Of a stretch of DNA of 64,000 bases, positions 19,069 through 29,236 are shown in pieces. The position numbers and the translations under genes are program-made. The notes below the pieces were generated by a model. It saw only the letters and a program-made list of their open reading frames with translations. It was not told the origin of the DNA and ran no database searches. The stretch is from Pseudovibrio axinellae (GTDB lineage Bacteria > Pseudomonadota > Alphaproteobacteria > Rhizobiales > Stappiaceae): NCBI RefSeq assembly GCF_900110875.1, contig NZ_FOFM01000001.1, forward strand, positions 868,001 to 932,000, read 5' to 3'. The stretch's first letter is position 1, and every line of letters begins with the position of its first letter.

Positions 19069-19923
19069 ATGAAGCAACACGATCCGATATCAGGCCTCCA
19101 CCAAATTGCAGAGGAGTTTACCGGTATTTTATGCGATGTTTGGGGTGTATTACACAATGGAGTCAGTGCCTTTCCAGAGGCAATCACAGCTCTGGAGACC
19201 TATCGGAAGCACTATGGCCGACCTGTTGTATTGATCACAAATGCACCGCGCCCTGCGCATGAAATTGCAGCACATCTTCAAAGAATGGGTGTACCTGAGA
19301 GTTGCTATGATAGCATCGTTTCATCAGGTGATGTTGTGCAGGCTGACCTTAGAGAACTTGAAGGCGCAAGAGTTTATCATATCGGGCCGCAAAAGAATCA
19401 TGGCCTGTTTCATGGAGTTAACTTTGAATTTGTCGGCCCAGAAGCTGCCGATGTTATCGTGTGTTCTGGTTTGAATGACAGAGAAACAGAAGAGCCAGAA
19501 GATTATCGCGACCATTTTGAAGAGCTTTTGAAATTAGACCTCACACTGATCTGCGCCAACCCAGATATTGTGGCGGAACAGGGGGACAAACTGGTCTGGT
19601 GTGGCGGTGCACTTGCCAAGCTCTATGAAGAAATGGGTGGGCACGTTGTAATCACGGGCAAACCCTTCCATCCAATTTATGATTTGGCCCGTTCCAAACT
19701 CAATGCTCATGCAGGCAAGATGCTTGATAGGAGCGAGATACTTGCAATTGGAGACGGTATTCCGACAGACATCAAAGGGGCATATACACAAGGCATCAGC
19801 GCCCTGTTCCTTACAGATGGCATCCATGCAGCAGAACTTGCAGACAATTTCGACGCCGTTCGCCCAACACTTCAGGCAGAAGGCTTAGAGACCCATAGCT
19901 TCATGGGGCGCTTGAACTGGTAG
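19069..19923 (+). CDS. HAD-superfamily class IIA phosphatase (TIGR01459-like)
   Basis: A cytoplasmic HAD hydrolase of the class IIA (NagD-like) type, 284 residues. Motif I is LCDVWGVLHNG (nucleophile D23), motif II is VVLITNAPR, motif III contains the lysine of TGKPFHP, and motif IV is AIGDGIPTDIKGA. The DxW form of motif I fits the alphaproteobacterial hypothetical subgroup. Substrate is unknown. The frame extends to a TTG at 19009, but conservation begins near ISGLHQIA, so ATG 19069 is chosen. Confidence 0.88.
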   Translation: MKQHDPISGLHQIAEEFTGILCDVWGVLHNGVSAFPEAITALETYRKHYGRPVVLITNAPRPAHEIAAHLQRMGVPESCYDSIVSSGDVVQADLRELEGARVYHIGPQKNHGLFHGVNFEFVGPEAADVIVCSGLNDRETEEPEDYRDHFEELLKLDLTLICANPDIVAEQGDKLVWCGGALAKLYEEMGGHVVITGKPFHPIYDLARSKLNAHAGKMLDRSEILAIGDGIPTDIKGAYTQGISALFLTDGIHAAELADNFDAVRPTLQAEGLETHSFMGRLNW

Positions 19924-19966
19924 CGTAGAAACGGAACGCCCCACGTAAGAGTGAGGAGTTTAGTTT

Positions 19967-20015
19967 AGAGCACACGAAATACCGCATAGGTTACCCTGTG
20001 TGCTCTACTATTTTG
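19967..20015 (+). terminator. Possible terminator after the HAD gene
   Basis: AGAGCACAC (19967-19975) pairs with GTGTGCTCT (19998-20006), with a 22-base loop and then ACTATTTT. The long loop makes this moderate. Confidence 0.5.
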
Positions 20016-20044
20016 CTTATGAATGCGGGAAATCGGTTCACTGA

Positions 20045-20719
20045 TCACGCGAACAGTTTGTCAATTTCGTCCTGCTTCACATCGTTCAAAAGTGCGTCGA
20101 TCTCATCCTGCGACACGCCCTCACCTGCATGTTGAGGGCCGTGAAGGATCAGCTCACGTTTACGACGCTCGTCCTCTGTCTCTTCAGCATTTTGATCTGC
20201 ATGAGCTTCTTGCTTGAGGCGTAAACGTTCAACGAAGTTTGAGACACGCTCATCGATCGTATTCAAGGTGCCCACAACCTTTGAAATCCGCTGGCCGGTG
20301 ATATCTTGAAACGCACAGGCCTGAAAGATCTCCATAACCTGATCATTGACCGTGTTCTGGTAGGCTTGTGTATCATCAGGATCAGCGGCCATAATTGCTT
20401 CGGCAGCGGCCATGATTGTGTGGGTCGCCTCCTCTGTAGAAGAAACAATGGCGTCGAGCTCTCGCCCTGCTTCGGGGATATGATTATCTCTCATATCTGC
20501 GACCCGAAGCTTGCTGATCTCAGCCTTCATGCGCGCAATTTCTGCGCCAATCTCCGCCAACTCCATAGTCACTTCAGGTTCGACATGTTCAATGATCTCC
20601 CCCATTGAACCTGTCATCACCTCTGCGAGTCCCATAACATGGGTTAGAGTGACTTCGCTCGACTTCTCACGGCTTTCTTCCAGAAAATCGATGAGTTGCT
20701 GAATATCAATCTTGGTCAA
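20045..20719 (-). CDS. cheZ: CheZ-family CheY-P phosphatase with two FliM-like C-terminal motifs
   Basis: A 224-residue protein with long helices and the CheZ active-site motif FQDITGQRISKVV, whose Asp and Gln correspond to E. coli D143 and Q147. It should dephosphorylate CheY-P. The C-terminus contains QDEIDALLN (204-212) and QDEIDKLFA (216-224), each like the FliM/CheZ peptide that binds active CheY. The start is the TTG at 20719, with GGGAAG upstream; the ORF extends further but without conserved sequence. The gene follows a cheY on the same strand, so phosphatase and substrate are likely co-expressed. Confidence 0.9.
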   Translation of the reverse strand: MTKIDIQQLIDFLEESREKSSEVTLTHVMGLAEVMTGSMGEIIEHVEPEVTMELAEIGAEIARMKAEISKLRVADMRDNHIPEAGRELDAIVSSTEEATHTIMAAAEAIMAADPDDTQAYQNTVNDQVMEIFQACAFQDITGQRISKVVGTLNTIDERVSNFVERLRLKQEAHADQNAEETEDERRKRELILHGPQHAGEGVSQDEIDALLNDVKQDEIDKLFA

Positions 20720-20899
20720 AACAACACTCTTCCCTTTTCTTGAGTGCGGAACGCCTCTTCCTGCAGACAACACAGCCTTACAGGTCAGAGCTCTATCTGG
20801 CCTTATTATCGGTCAGTTGGGTGCGCAAAAGGGTTGGGGCGTGCTCGTTATAGCGTCCTCACCCCGGCCCGAAGCATTTTCAATTGTGCGCAAAGCAAA

Positions 20900-21283
20900 C
20901 TAGTCAGCAAAAACTGCTTCTATTTTGCCTTTAAGCGTTTGCGCGTTAAACGGTTTAACGATGTAGTTGTTAACCCCTGCCTTCTTGGCAGCGATCACGT
21001 TTTCCGTTTTAGATTCAGCCGTCACCATAATAAATGGCGTTTTACACAAAGCTGCATCTTGCCTAACCTGTTTGAGCAGCTCGTAGCCAGTCATAGGTTC
21101 CATGTTCCAATCCGAGATCACCAGGCCATAACGGCGCTGCTTCATTTTCTCGTAGGCCTCAGTGCCATCAGCCGCATCATCGATGTCCGTAAAGCCAAGT
21201 TGCTTCAACAAGTTCCGAATGATTCGAATCATGGTCTTATAATCATCGACAACCAAAATTGGCATCTGAAGATCAAGGGCCAT
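20900..21283 (-). CDS. cheY: CheY-like single-domain response regulator
   Basis: A 127-residue receiver domain. The acidic pocket is D13-D14, the phosphoacceptor is D58 (VISDWNM), with T88 and K110 conserved. Its closeness to CheY and the cheZ gene 180 bases downstream on the same strand support a chemotaxis or motility role. ATG 21283, preceded by GGAG at 7 bases, gives the canonical length; the longer frame to 21343 is not needed. Confidence 0.92.
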   Translation of the reverse strand: MALDLQMPILVVDDYKTMIRIIRNLLKQLGFTDIDDAADGTEAYEKMKQRRYGLVISDWNMEPMTGYELLKQVRQDAALCKTPFIMVTAESKTENVIAAKKAGVNNYIVKPFNAQTLKGKIEAVFAD

Positions 21284-21563
21284 GTACAACTCCATATTCT
21301 CAAGAGGCTGCCGCTGCCTCTCTGCTATACTCACGGCGACCACGACAATTTACGGTCTCACCGGTCGCAGGTGTCCTTCCAAAAGAGAGGGAGACCCGCC
21401 AATTCATCTTCGCGAAAGTAACCACGCTACGTTATAGTTAGGTTAATTTCTCCAATACGATTTCAATAATGCTAAAAGCCTAATTGTTTTTTGTGGGCCT
21501 ACTTTCTAGGTTTTCTGCGCGTTTTACTGGCAATCATGCCTGTGGTTAATCCGAGGAAATATT

Positions 21564-22010
21564 ATGCTCAGCCTGCGTCCACTTGCCTATGAAGACCTCA
21601 CCGTCGGCATGACTGAAGTTTTTGTTAAGCATGTCAGCTCCCAGGACATCGTCGGATTCGCGGAAGTTTCCGGTGACCGGAATCCGATTCATCTGTCAGA
21701 ACATTTTGCGGCTAAAACACCATTTAAGAGTCGCATTGCGCACGGTCTGTACACCGCGAGCCTTATCTCAGCCGTACTTGGAACGCGTTTACCGGGCCCA
21801 GGTGCAATTTATTTATCTCAATCTTTAAATTTCCGGGCACCTGTGTATATCGGCGATGATATTGAGGTACGGGTGAGCGTTGCTGAATTGTTTGAGAAAG
21901 GGCGCCGCGCGCGTCTGGACTGCAAGTGTTTGGTGGGCGAGAAAGTGGTTCTGGAAGGTGAGGCCATGGTGAAAGTGCCTTCCCAGTCAGAAATGGATAT
22001 CCCCCTTTAA
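21564..22010 (+). CDS. MaoC-family (R)-enoyl-CoA hydratase
   Basis: A 148-residue hot-dog-fold hydratase. The R-hydratase motif FAEVSGDRNPIHLS carries the catalytic Asp/His and is followed by KSRIAHGLYTASLIS, as in PhaJ-type proteins. It hydrates enoyl-CoA thioesters to (R)-3-hydroxyacyl-CoA for fatty acid or polyhydroxyalkanoate metabolism. ATG start after GAGGA. It is upstream of ribF with a 130-base gap. Confidence 0.9.
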   Translation: MLSLRPLAYEDLTVGMTEVFVKHVSSQDIVGFAEVSGDRNPIHLSEHFAAKTPFKSRIAHGLYTASLISAVLGTRLPGPGAIYLSQSLNFRAPVYIGDDIEVRVSVAELFEKGRRARLDCKCLVGEKVVLEGEAMVKVPSQSEMDIPL

Positions 22011-22140
22011 TTGGATAAATCCTGCGAAAAGTTGCGTTTCTTGTGTTCGTCCTGTCAAAGATTATCTGAAAAGCTTGACGGGGCGAGCTTCTCACGGCAC
22101 CGTCTCGCAAAATTCTAGTCATAGAGTGGGAAGTAAATAC

Positions 22141-23142
22141 ATGGGTGAGCCGATTAAACAGGCGCATTCTTTTCAGCATGTTACCGATCTTGCGCAGTTT
22201 CCAAAAGAACTGCGCGGCGGCGTTGTTGCAATCGGGAATTTTGACGGTGTCCACCGTGGGCATCGGGCTGTACTTGATTTAGCGCGTGATGAGGCTGAAA
22301 AGCGCGGGGTTGCTGCTCTTGCGATGACCTTTGAGCCACATCCACGCAGTTTTTTCATGCCAGACACACCTGTATTCCGCCTTACACCTAGCCATATCAA
22401 GGCTGAAATCCTTGAGGCCGAACATCTGGACGGCGTCATTGAGCTTCCTTTCACCAAGGAATTTGCAAGTATGGCAGCGCAGGATTTCGTCGAAGACATC
22501 CTGGTCGGCAAACTTGGAATATCTCAAAGCATCACCGGATACGATTTTCACTTTGGCAAAGGGCGCCAAGGCACCCCCCAATTTCTGCGGGAAGCTGGTG
22601 AGAAATACGGTTTTGCCGTCACCATTGTTAGCGCTGAAGGAGATGAAGGCGGAGACATCATTTCCTCCAGCCGCATTCGTAGCGCTCTTGCACAAGGTGA
22701 CTTGGCGCTTGCAAATGCTTTGCTTGGCTATCGTTACTTTGTCGAAGCTGTTGTGCAGCATGGTGAGAAGCGGGGCCGCGAACTGGGTTACCCGACTGCA
22801 AATCTTAAGCTTGCAGACAATTGTGAGTTAAAAGAGGGTGTTTACGCCGTGCAGATCAAAGTGGACGGCGTCAAGCATGACGGTGTGGCCAGTTTTGGTC
22901 GCCGTCCCACGTTTGATGACGGGGCACCGCTGCTGGAAGTTCACATCTTTGACTTTGACGGAAACCTCTATGAGAAGTCTGTCGCAGTTTGCTTCATCGG
23001 GTTTATTCGCAGCGAGCTTAAATTTGACGGTATTGACGCCTTAATTACCCAGATGGATCAAGATAGTGCAGAAGCGCGTGCGATGATTGCTTCAATGCGC
23101 CCACTTTCACCTCTTGACCAAATGCTGAACACCAACGAATAG
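22141..23142 (+). CDS. ribF: Bifunctional riboflavin kinase / FAD synthetase
   Basis: RibF makes FMN from riboflavin and then FAD. The N-terminal nucleotidyltransferase domain has GNFDGVHRGHRAV (HxGH type) and SSSRIRSAL. The C-terminal kinase domain has RELGYPTANL and EGVYAV. At 333 residues it has normal length. The ATG at 22141 is chosen because conservation starts soon after it; the frame continues upstream without homology. The next gene, a DMT transporter, starts 20 bases downstream. Confidence 0.96.
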   Translation: MGEPIKQAHSFQHVTDLAQFPKELRGGVVAIGNFDGVHRGHRAVLDLARDEAEKRGVAALAMTFEPHPRSFFMPDTPVFRLTPSHIKAEILEAEHLDGVIELPFTKEFASMAAQDFVEDILVGKLGISQSITGYDFHFGKGRQGTPQFLREAGEKYGFAVTIVSAEGDEGGDIISSSRIRSALAQGDLALANALLGYRYFVEAVVQHGEKRGRELGYPTANLKLADNCELKEGVYAVQIKVDGVKHDGVASFGRRPTFDDGAPLLEVHIFDFDGNLYEKSVAVCFIGFIRSELKFDGIDALITQMDQDSAEARAMIASMRPLSPLDQMLNTNE

Positions 23143-23162
23143 ACATTGATGAAAGAAACTTC

Positions 23163-24092
23163 ATGGCATCCGTGACCACAGCGGCCCGCGCTGATAATGT
23201 GCTGCATGGCGTGTTGCTGATGATGTTTGGCCTTCTCATTCTTTCGAGTATAGATGGTGCCGTAAAGTTTCTTTCCGAGTTTTTCTCTCCTTTAACCGTG
23301 TCTTTTTTCCGCTTTGCGGTTCAGCTTCTCATCGTTATGGCAATTGCACTGTTTCATAAGCGCAGTTGGCGAAGCCTTTTGCAAGAAACAACGCTACTGT
23401 TGTTCTGCCGCGGCCTTTTGCTGGCGCTGGGGTCGGTCTTTAGTGTCTTTGGCCTGAAGTATCTTTCCCTAACCGATGCAGCTGCAATTTTCTTTTTTCA
23501 TCCAGTCATTCTGGTGGTGCTTTCAGGCGTGTTCCTTAAGGAAAAAGTTGGACGCCTGCGTTGGCTCGCTGTCTTGGTTGGCTTTGTTGGCGTGCTTGTG
23601 ATCATGCAACCGGGAACAGAGGTTTTTCAGCCAGCAAGCCTGCTCTTGTTGGCTGCAGCTTTCACCTTTGCCTGTTTTCTGATGTTGACCCGCAAGATTT
23701 CCGGTGAAACGTCTCAGCTGACAATCCAGTTTGCAACCGGTTTTGCAGGCGCACTGCTAATCCTTCCAATCATCGTTTATGCCTGGCTGACTGGGTTTGG
23801 CGGTGACCTCATCGTCGCAGGCCAGAAGGCAAGCTTCACACTGCCCACGGTGCTTCTTTGCTGTCTTGGTTGTGCAGGTCTTATTGCGCACGTTCTTTTG
23901 GTCAAGGCCCTAGAAAAAGCACCGGCATCCGTTCTGGCACCAATCAACTACGTAGAAATTATATATTCGACAACAATAGGTTACTTAATATTCAATGAGA
24001 TCCCAAACGATTTTGTCTGGTATGGAGTTGGCCTGCTGGTCTGCAGTGGCCTGATCCTTGCGCACACAGAGCGAAGGCCTGCGGCCTCATAA
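23163..24092 (+). CDS. DMT-superfamily transporter (EamA), copy 1
   Basis: A 309-residue membrane protein with ten hydrophobic segments in two EamA repeats, including LSLTDAAAIFFFHPVILVVL and APINYVEIIYSTTIGYLIF. It probably exports a small metabolite; substrate unknown. It follows ribF by 20 bases and may be co-transcribed. It is a clear paralogue of the next gene. Confidence 0.88.
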   Translation: MASVTTAARADNVLHGVLLMMFGLLILSSIDGAVKFLSEFFSPLTVSFFRFAVQLLIVMAIALFHKRSWRSLLQETTLLLFCRGLLLALGSVFSVFGLKYLSLTDAAAIFFFHPVILVVLSGVFLKEKVGRLRWLAVLVGFVGVLVIMQPGTEVFQPASLLLLAAAFTFACFLMLTRKISGETSQLTIQFATGFAGALLILPIIVYAWLTGFGGDLIVAGQKASFTLPTVLLCCLGCAGLIAHVLLVKALEKAPASVLAPINYVEIIYSTTIGYLIFNEIPNDFVWYGVGLLVCSGLILAHTERRPAAS

Positions 24093-24253
24093 TGTCGAGA
24101 GCTGCAACACTCACTCTTTAGATAACCGCATTAAATAACAATCAGCCGATACTTTCTTTTGGACGCAAAAGAAATCATGGTGCGTCAAAATAGTGCCTTC
24201 CTCTCAGCGCTGCCTCTGATATGTCAGCGTCTTCCACCTTTCGTGAGAGCATC

Positions 24254-25231
24254 ATGACAACAATAACAACTGGCGCACCTGCTAATCACACCTCCAATGC
24301 TGAGCTCCACGGCATCCTGCTTATGGTTGCTGGAATGTCTCTTGCTCCCTTGATGGATGGCATTGCAAAGTACCTGAGTGAGTTTATTTCCCCTGTTGAG
24401 GTCTCACTTGGGCGTTTTGCGTGTCAGGCGTTGATTGTGCTTGTTATTGCGTTCTTCATGCGCCGCTCTTTTGGCTCACTGCTAAAAGAAATGGACCGTA
24501 TCCAGTTTATACGCGGTGCGTGTCTGGCCATCTGCTCCATTTTCTTCTTCACCTCGCTAAAATATATGCCGCTGGCGGATGCGATCGCGATTTTCTTTGT
24601 TCAGCCGATGATTCTGACCGTGCTTTCCGCTGTTGTGTTGAAAGAAAAAGTGGGCGTACGCAGATGGGCCGCTGTGGTTGTCGGAATGGTCGGTGCCTTG
24701 ATTATTATCCGGCCAGGTTCGAGCGCTTTGGGGCTTCCCTCTTTGCTACCCCTTGCAGCAGCAACATGTTTTGCGATTTATCTTGTTTTAACCCGCAAAT
24801 TGTCAGGAAAAGCGTCCTTGCTCGGCATTCAGTTCGCAACCGGTGTTGCCGGTGTTTTAACGCTCATCCCGTTGGTGGTGATTTCCAGTTTACTGGGAAT
24901 TGAGGCAGCTGCATGGACGACGCCAGAGCTGTCCCATCTGCCGCTTTTCCTGCTTATGGGCATTATCTCGTTTACCTCACACGGCTTCATCGTTTTGGCG
25001 TTTGACAGGTTGCCTGCATCCGTTCTTGCTCCGCTTGGCTATACCGAGATTATTAGTGCGACCATTGTTGGCTACGTCTTGTTTGGCGATATTCCTGACA
25101 AGTTTGTTTGGCTGGGTGTGGCATTGATTGCAGGTGGCGGGCTTTATATCGCCCATCGCGAGCGGACAGCAGCAAAACGCCAGGCTGAAAGTGAAGAGCT
25201 TGTAGACAGCTCCCCGACACGTCACTGTTAG
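24254..25231 (+). CDS. DMT-superfamily transporter (EamA), copy 2
   Basis: A 325-residue EamA transporter paralogous to the gene just upstream: compare MPLADAIAIFFVQPMILTVL and APLGYTEIISATIVGYVLF with the same regions of copy 1. The order suggests an old tandem duplication. ATG 24254 is chosen since homology begins near ELHGILLMV; ATG 24221 in frame is an alternative. Substrate unknown. Confidence 0.87.
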   Translation: MTTITTGAPANHTSNAELHGILLMVAGMSLAPLMDGIAKYLSEFISPVEVSLGRFACQALIVLVIAFFMRRSFGSLLKEMDRIQFIRGACLAICSIFFFTSLKYMPLADAIAIFFVQPMILTVLSAVVLKEKVGVRRWAAVVVGMVGALIIIRPGSSALGLPSLLPLAAATCFAIYLVLTRKLSGKASLLGIQFATGVAGVLTLIPLVVISSLLGIEAAAWTTPELSHLPLFLLMGIISFTSHGFIVLAFDRLPASVLAPLGYTEIISATIVGYVLFGDIPDKFVWLGVALIAGGGLYIAHRERTAAKRQAESEELVDSSPTRHC

Positions 25232-25569
25232 CGCTTTGATTGGCTATCAAGGTACTGGAAAATTACTCGGTGTCTTGAGAATATTGAGCTTTGTTGTTAG
25301 AGCCTCTTTATTCCTTGCATGAGCGCTGTTAAAAGCTCTCATTATGTTAGCCAAGTTTGAAGATGACAGGACTTCTCCTTTGACCTCTTTCAAGGTGTGC
25401 CAATTTCGAATTATTGGCCCGGCCTTCAGATGAGACGCCGATAGGCGCCCTGAAGTACCGGGAGACCTCCAACCGCCGCACTGGTGGCGGGACTTTCAAG
25501 CTTGCGCATTTTCATGTGCTTCACCAAATGCCTATGGGCAACCAAATGCCCACATAAGCGGACTGCCAA
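25232..25569. other. Leader region of ileS
   Basis: 338 bases without a gene. The proximal 150 bases hold small hairpins, for example CCGCC...GGCGG around 25483-25500 and TGGGCAACCAAATGCCCA just before the start. No run of Ile codons or T-box sequence is seen, so I cannot assign a regulatory mechanism. Confidence 0.35.
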
Positions 25570-28503
25570 ATGACCGATACTACGAGCCGCGATTATTCGG
25601 AAACGCTCAACCTGCCAAAAACCGACTTCCCTATGCGAGCCGGTCTTCCAAAGAACGAACCTAAGATCCTTGAAAAGTGGAAGCATAAGGATCTTTATAA
25701 AGCCATGCGTGAACAATCCGCAGGCCGACCAAAGTTCATTCTTCATGATGGCCCTCCATATGCGAACGGCAATATCCACATCGGCCACTCGCTGAACAAA
25801 ACCTTGAAGGACATCATCAACCGCTCCATGCAGATGCAGGGCTTTGATGCAAACTATGTTCCGGGCTGGGATTGTCATGGGTTGCCGATCGAGTGGAAGA
25901 TCGAAGAGCAGTACCGCAAAAAAGGCAAGAACAAAGACGCTGTGCCGATCAATGAATTTCGCCGGGAATGTCGTGATTTCGCGGACAAGTGGATCGACGT
26001 TCAGCGCGAAGAGTTCAAGCGTTTGGGCATTGAAGCTGACTGGGCGAACCCTTACCTGACCATGAACTACGACAGTGAAGCTGTGATCGCGAAAGAGCTG
26101 ATGAAGTTCGCGACATCCGGCCAGCTGTACCGTGGCTCCAAGCCTGTGATGTGGTCCATTGTTGAAAAGACCGCCCTTGCTGAAGCGGAAGTGGAGTATG
26201 AAGACCATACCTCTCACACCATCTGGGTAACTTTCCCGGTCGTTTCCGGTGATGAGGCCTTGCTTGGCAAGAAGGTGGTCATCTGGACAACCACTCCATG
26301 GACCATTCCAGCAAACCGCGCGATCTCGTTCTCAAACGACATCAGCTACGGCCTTTATAAGGTGACCGAGGCTGCTGAAGACAACTGGGCGAAGGTTGGT
26401 GAAGAGTTCATCATCGCCGATAACCTCGCTGGTTCTGTGTTTGAAGCGTCCCGCGTTGATGCCTATGAGCGCCTCAGCGATGCTGATGTCAGCAAGATCG
26501 AGTACTGTGCTCACCCGTTACGCGGTGCTGAAGGTGCTGGTGACTACTTTGATTTCAACGTGCCTATGCTGGCTGGTGATCATGTGACGGATGATGCCGG
26601 TACGGGCTTTGTGCATACCGCGCCAGGTCATGGTCAGGAAGATTTCCAGATGTTCCTGGACAACCGGGAAGCATTTGCGAAAGCTGGAACTGAGCAGGTT
26701 CCAATGACCGTTCAGCCGGATGGGTCTTACTACCCGCATGTGCCGCTGTTTGAAGGCAAGTACATCCTTGACCGGAAAGGCAAAGAAGGCTCCACCAACA
26801 AAGCTGTTATCGAAAAGCTGACTGAAATTGGCGCGCTGATGGCTCGTGGGCGTGTCAAGCACTCCTACCCGCATTCCTGGCGTTCTAAAGCTCCTTTGAT
26901 CTTCCGTAACACGCCGCAATGGTTTGTTTACATGGACAAAGAGCTTTCAGAGGAAGCCAAGGGCGATACTTTGCGTGCCCGTGCCCTGAAAGCGATTTCA
27001 GAAACCCGCTTTGTGCCTGCAACAGGTCAAAACCGCCTCAACGCGATGATTGAAGCGCGTCCTGACTGGGTTCTCTCCCGCCAGCGGGCATGGGGTGTAC
27101 CAATCACCGTGTTTGTCAACAAAGAAACCGGTGAGGTACTTAGGGACGATGCTGTTAACGCTCGCATCTTTGACGCCTTCCAGAACGAAGGTGCAGATGC
27201 ATGGTTTGAGGACGGCGCGACACAGCGTTTCCTTGGCGATGCTTATGATGCTGAGAACTTCGAAAAAGTCACCGATATCCTTGATGTTTGGTTCGATTCC
27301 GGGTCAACACACGCATTTTGCATGGAACGGCGCGCAGACCTGAACCCGAACCGTAAAGGCTTGGGCGGGGATGATTATGTTCTTTACCTTGAAGGAACAG
27401 ATCAACACCGTGGCTGGTTCCACTCCTCCCTTCTGGAGAGCTGTGGTACGCGTGGCCACGCGCCTTACGATGCCGTCCTGACCCATGGCTTCACCATGGA
27501 TGAGCATGGCCGTAAGATGTCCAAGTCTTTGGGCAATACAGTTGCCCCTCAGGATGTGATCAAACAGTACGGCGCCGATATCCTGCGTTTGTGGGTTGGT
27601 TCTGTCGACTATTCTGAAGATCAGCGCATTGGTCCTGAAATCATCAAGACCAACGTGGATGCCTACCGCAAGATGCGCAATACCCTGCGCTTTATGCTCG
27701 GTTCGCTCTCTCACTATAAGGGCGAGGAAGTTGCCCTTGCTGATATGAGCGAGCTGGAGCTGCTGATGCTGCACCGCATCGCTGAGCTGGATATTCTGGT
27801 TCGTGAATCCTATCAAGCATTCGACAGCAAGCGTGTTTTCTCAGCATTGTTTAACTTCATGACTGTTGAACTGTCTGCGTTCTACTTCGATGTTCGTAAG
27901 GATGCACTTTACTGTGACGCACCATCTTCGAAAAAACGGAAGGCGTCTTTGTATGTGATCGAACAATTGTTCCGTCACCTGACCATGTGGTTGTCTCCTA
28001 TTCTTCCGTTCACCATGGAAGAAAGCTGGAGTTATCGTTATGGCGATGCAGCAACGTCTGTTCATCTTCAGCAGTTCCCAGAGGTTTCCTCTGCATGGCG
28101 CAATGATGAGCTCTCCGCGAAGTGGGAGAAGATCCGCATTGTCCGCCGTGTGATCACAGGTGCTCTTGAAGTTGAGCGCCGTGAAAAACGTATCGGCTCC
28201 TCGCTTGAGGCGCACCCTACCGTTCACGTGACGAATGCAGAGTTGATGACTGCGTTGAACGGCTTGGATATGGCGGAAATCTCGATCACCTCTCAGATCA
28301 ACCTATCTGCTGATGCTGCACCTAGCGGTACCTTCACTTTGGATGATGTGGAAGGTGTGAGCGTCGTTCCGGGGCTAGCAGAGGGTAACAAATGTGCGCG
28401 TTCCTGGAAGATCCTTCCAGAAGTTGGAACCGACACTGAGTTTCCTGAACTGACATTGCGTGATGCAGACGCAATGCGCGAGCTGGAAAGCTCTGCCGTT
28501 TAA
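25570..28503 (+). CDS. ileS: Isoleucyl-tRNA synthetase
   Basis: A class I synthetase of 977 residues. HIGH is at 70-73 ([13 protein letters not shown]) and KMSKS at 649-653. The CP1 editing domain lies between them ([13 protein letters not shown] and the [12 protein letters not shown] loop). The C-terminal zinc-finger region keeps [13 protein letters not shown] but lacks most of the cysteines found in E. coli, so it probably does not bind zinc there. lspA follows, 28 bases after the stop. Confidence 0.97.
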   Translation: MTDTTSRDYSETLNLPKTDFPMRAGLPKNEPKILEKWKHKDLYKAMREQSAGRPKFILHDGPPYANGNIHIGHSLNKTLKDIINRSMQMQGFDANYVPGWDCHGLPIEWKIEEQYRKKGKNKDAVPINEFRRECRDFADKWIDVQREEFKRLGIEADWANPYLTMNYDSEAVIAKELMKFATSGQLYRGSKPVMWSIVEKTALAEAEVEYEDHTSHTIWVTFPVVSGDEALLGKKVVIWTTTPWTIPANRAISFSNDISYGLYKVTEAAEDNWAKVGEEFIIADNLAGSVFEASRVDAYERLSDADVSKIEYCAHPLRGAEGAGDYFDFNVPMLAGDHVTDDAGTGFVHTAPGHGQEDFQMFLDNREAFAKAGTEQVPMTVQPDGSYYPHVPLFEGKYILDRKGKEGSTNKAVIEKLTEIGALMARGRVKHSYPHSWRSKAPLIFRNTPQWFVYMDKELSEEAKGDTLRARALKAISETRFVPATGQNRLNAMIEARPDWVLSRQRAWGVPITVFVNKETGEVLRDDAVNARIFDAFQNEGADAWFEDGATQRFLGDAYDAENFEKVTDILDVWFDSGSTHAFCMERRADLNPNRKGLGGDDYVLYLEGTDQHRGWFHSSLLESCGTRGHAPYDAVLTHGFTMDEHGRKMSKSLGNTVAPQDVIKQYGADILRLWVGSVDYSEDQRIGPEIIKTNVDAYRKMRNTLRFMLGSLSHYKGEEVALADMSELELLMLHRIAELDILVRESYQAFDSKRVFSALFNFMTVELSAFYFDVRKDALYCDAPSSKKRKASLYVIEQLFRHLTMWLSPILPFTMEESWSYRYGDAATSVHLQQFPEVSSAWRNDELSAKWEKIRIVRRVITGALEVERREKRIGSSLEAHPTVHVTNAELMTALNGLDMAEISITSQINLSADAAPSGTFTLDDVEGVSVVPGLAEGNKCARSWKILPEVGTDTEFPELTLRDADAMRELESSAV

Positions 28504-28531
28504 GCTGAAAGATGCGACGAGGGAATTTACT

Positions 28532-29038
28532 TTGAAGAAACTGAAGTTTTGGGGAAGTTATAGCTCCCTCGTCCTGTTCCTTGCCAGTGCTGGTCTTATT
28601 GTAGACCAGCTCGCCAAGTTCTGGGCTGTCGGTCATTTTTCCGGTACCGGAGCCTCGCCAATTTCTGTTGGACCGTTTTTGGACCTGGTTCTGGTTTGGA
28701 ATAAAGGCGTGTCCTACGGTCTGTTTCAGCAGACAACAGAGATTGGCCGCTGGGGGCTTGCAGCGTTTACCGTTGTGGCTTCAATTTTCATCTGGTTATG
28801 GAGTACCCGTGTTACAAAGCGCAGTGAAGCGCTGTGTCTCGGGTTGATTTTATCTGGTGCATTGAGCAACGGGTTTGATCGTCTTTATTACGGTCAGGTT
28901 GTTGATTACGTTTATTTCCATGTCGGGGAATTTTCTTGGTACGTCTTCAATCTAGCCGATGCTTGGATTGTGCTTGGAGCAGCAGGTTTGTTGCTCGAAA
29001 GCTTATTTATTGGCAGAAATAAGGATAGCCGGCCCTAA
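28532..29038 (+). CDS. lspA: Lipoprotein signal peptidase (signal peptidase II)
   Basis: LspA cleaves prolipoprotein signal peptides at the inner membrane. The 168-residue protein has four hydrophobic segments and the conserved boxes VDQLAKFW, SNGFDRLYYGQVVDY (catalytic Asp) and FNLADAWI (catalytic Asp). The TTG at 28532, 8 bases after GAGGG, is the likely start; the frame upstream overlaps ileS without homology. It is immediately downstream of ileS, a common alphaproteobacterial order. Confidence 0.95.
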   Translation: MKKLKFWGSYSSLVLFLASAGLIVDQLAKFWAVGHFSGTGASPISVGPFLDLVLVWNKGVSYGLFQQTTEIGRWGLAAFTVVASIFIWLWSTRVTKRSEALCLGLILSGALSNGFDRLYYGQVVDYVYFHVGEFSWYVFNLADAWIVLGAAGLLLESLFIGRNKDSRP

Positions 29039-29236
29039 AGTTGCCCTATTCCAAATTATATGTGGGGAAGATCGGGTGTTTCTGGGCATAACTACACATT
29101 TAAGGCCTTCATGGTTCCGTGATTCCTGTTTTATGGTGGCCTCACTGGAATATGAGGACTACAGATTTCGCAGGCTGAGATATTGCCCGTGATACCTGTC
29201 AGACATTGTTTTGTGGGTGATCGGGAAACAAGGGTA

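Noticed and set aside
25456-25466. Shared 11-mer TACCGGGAGAC with 42566-42576
   Set aside because: An 11-base match is expected by chance many times in 64 kb.
25232-25569. T-box or Ile leader peptide before ileS
   Set aside because: No T-box sequence and no cluster of Ile codons in a short ORF.
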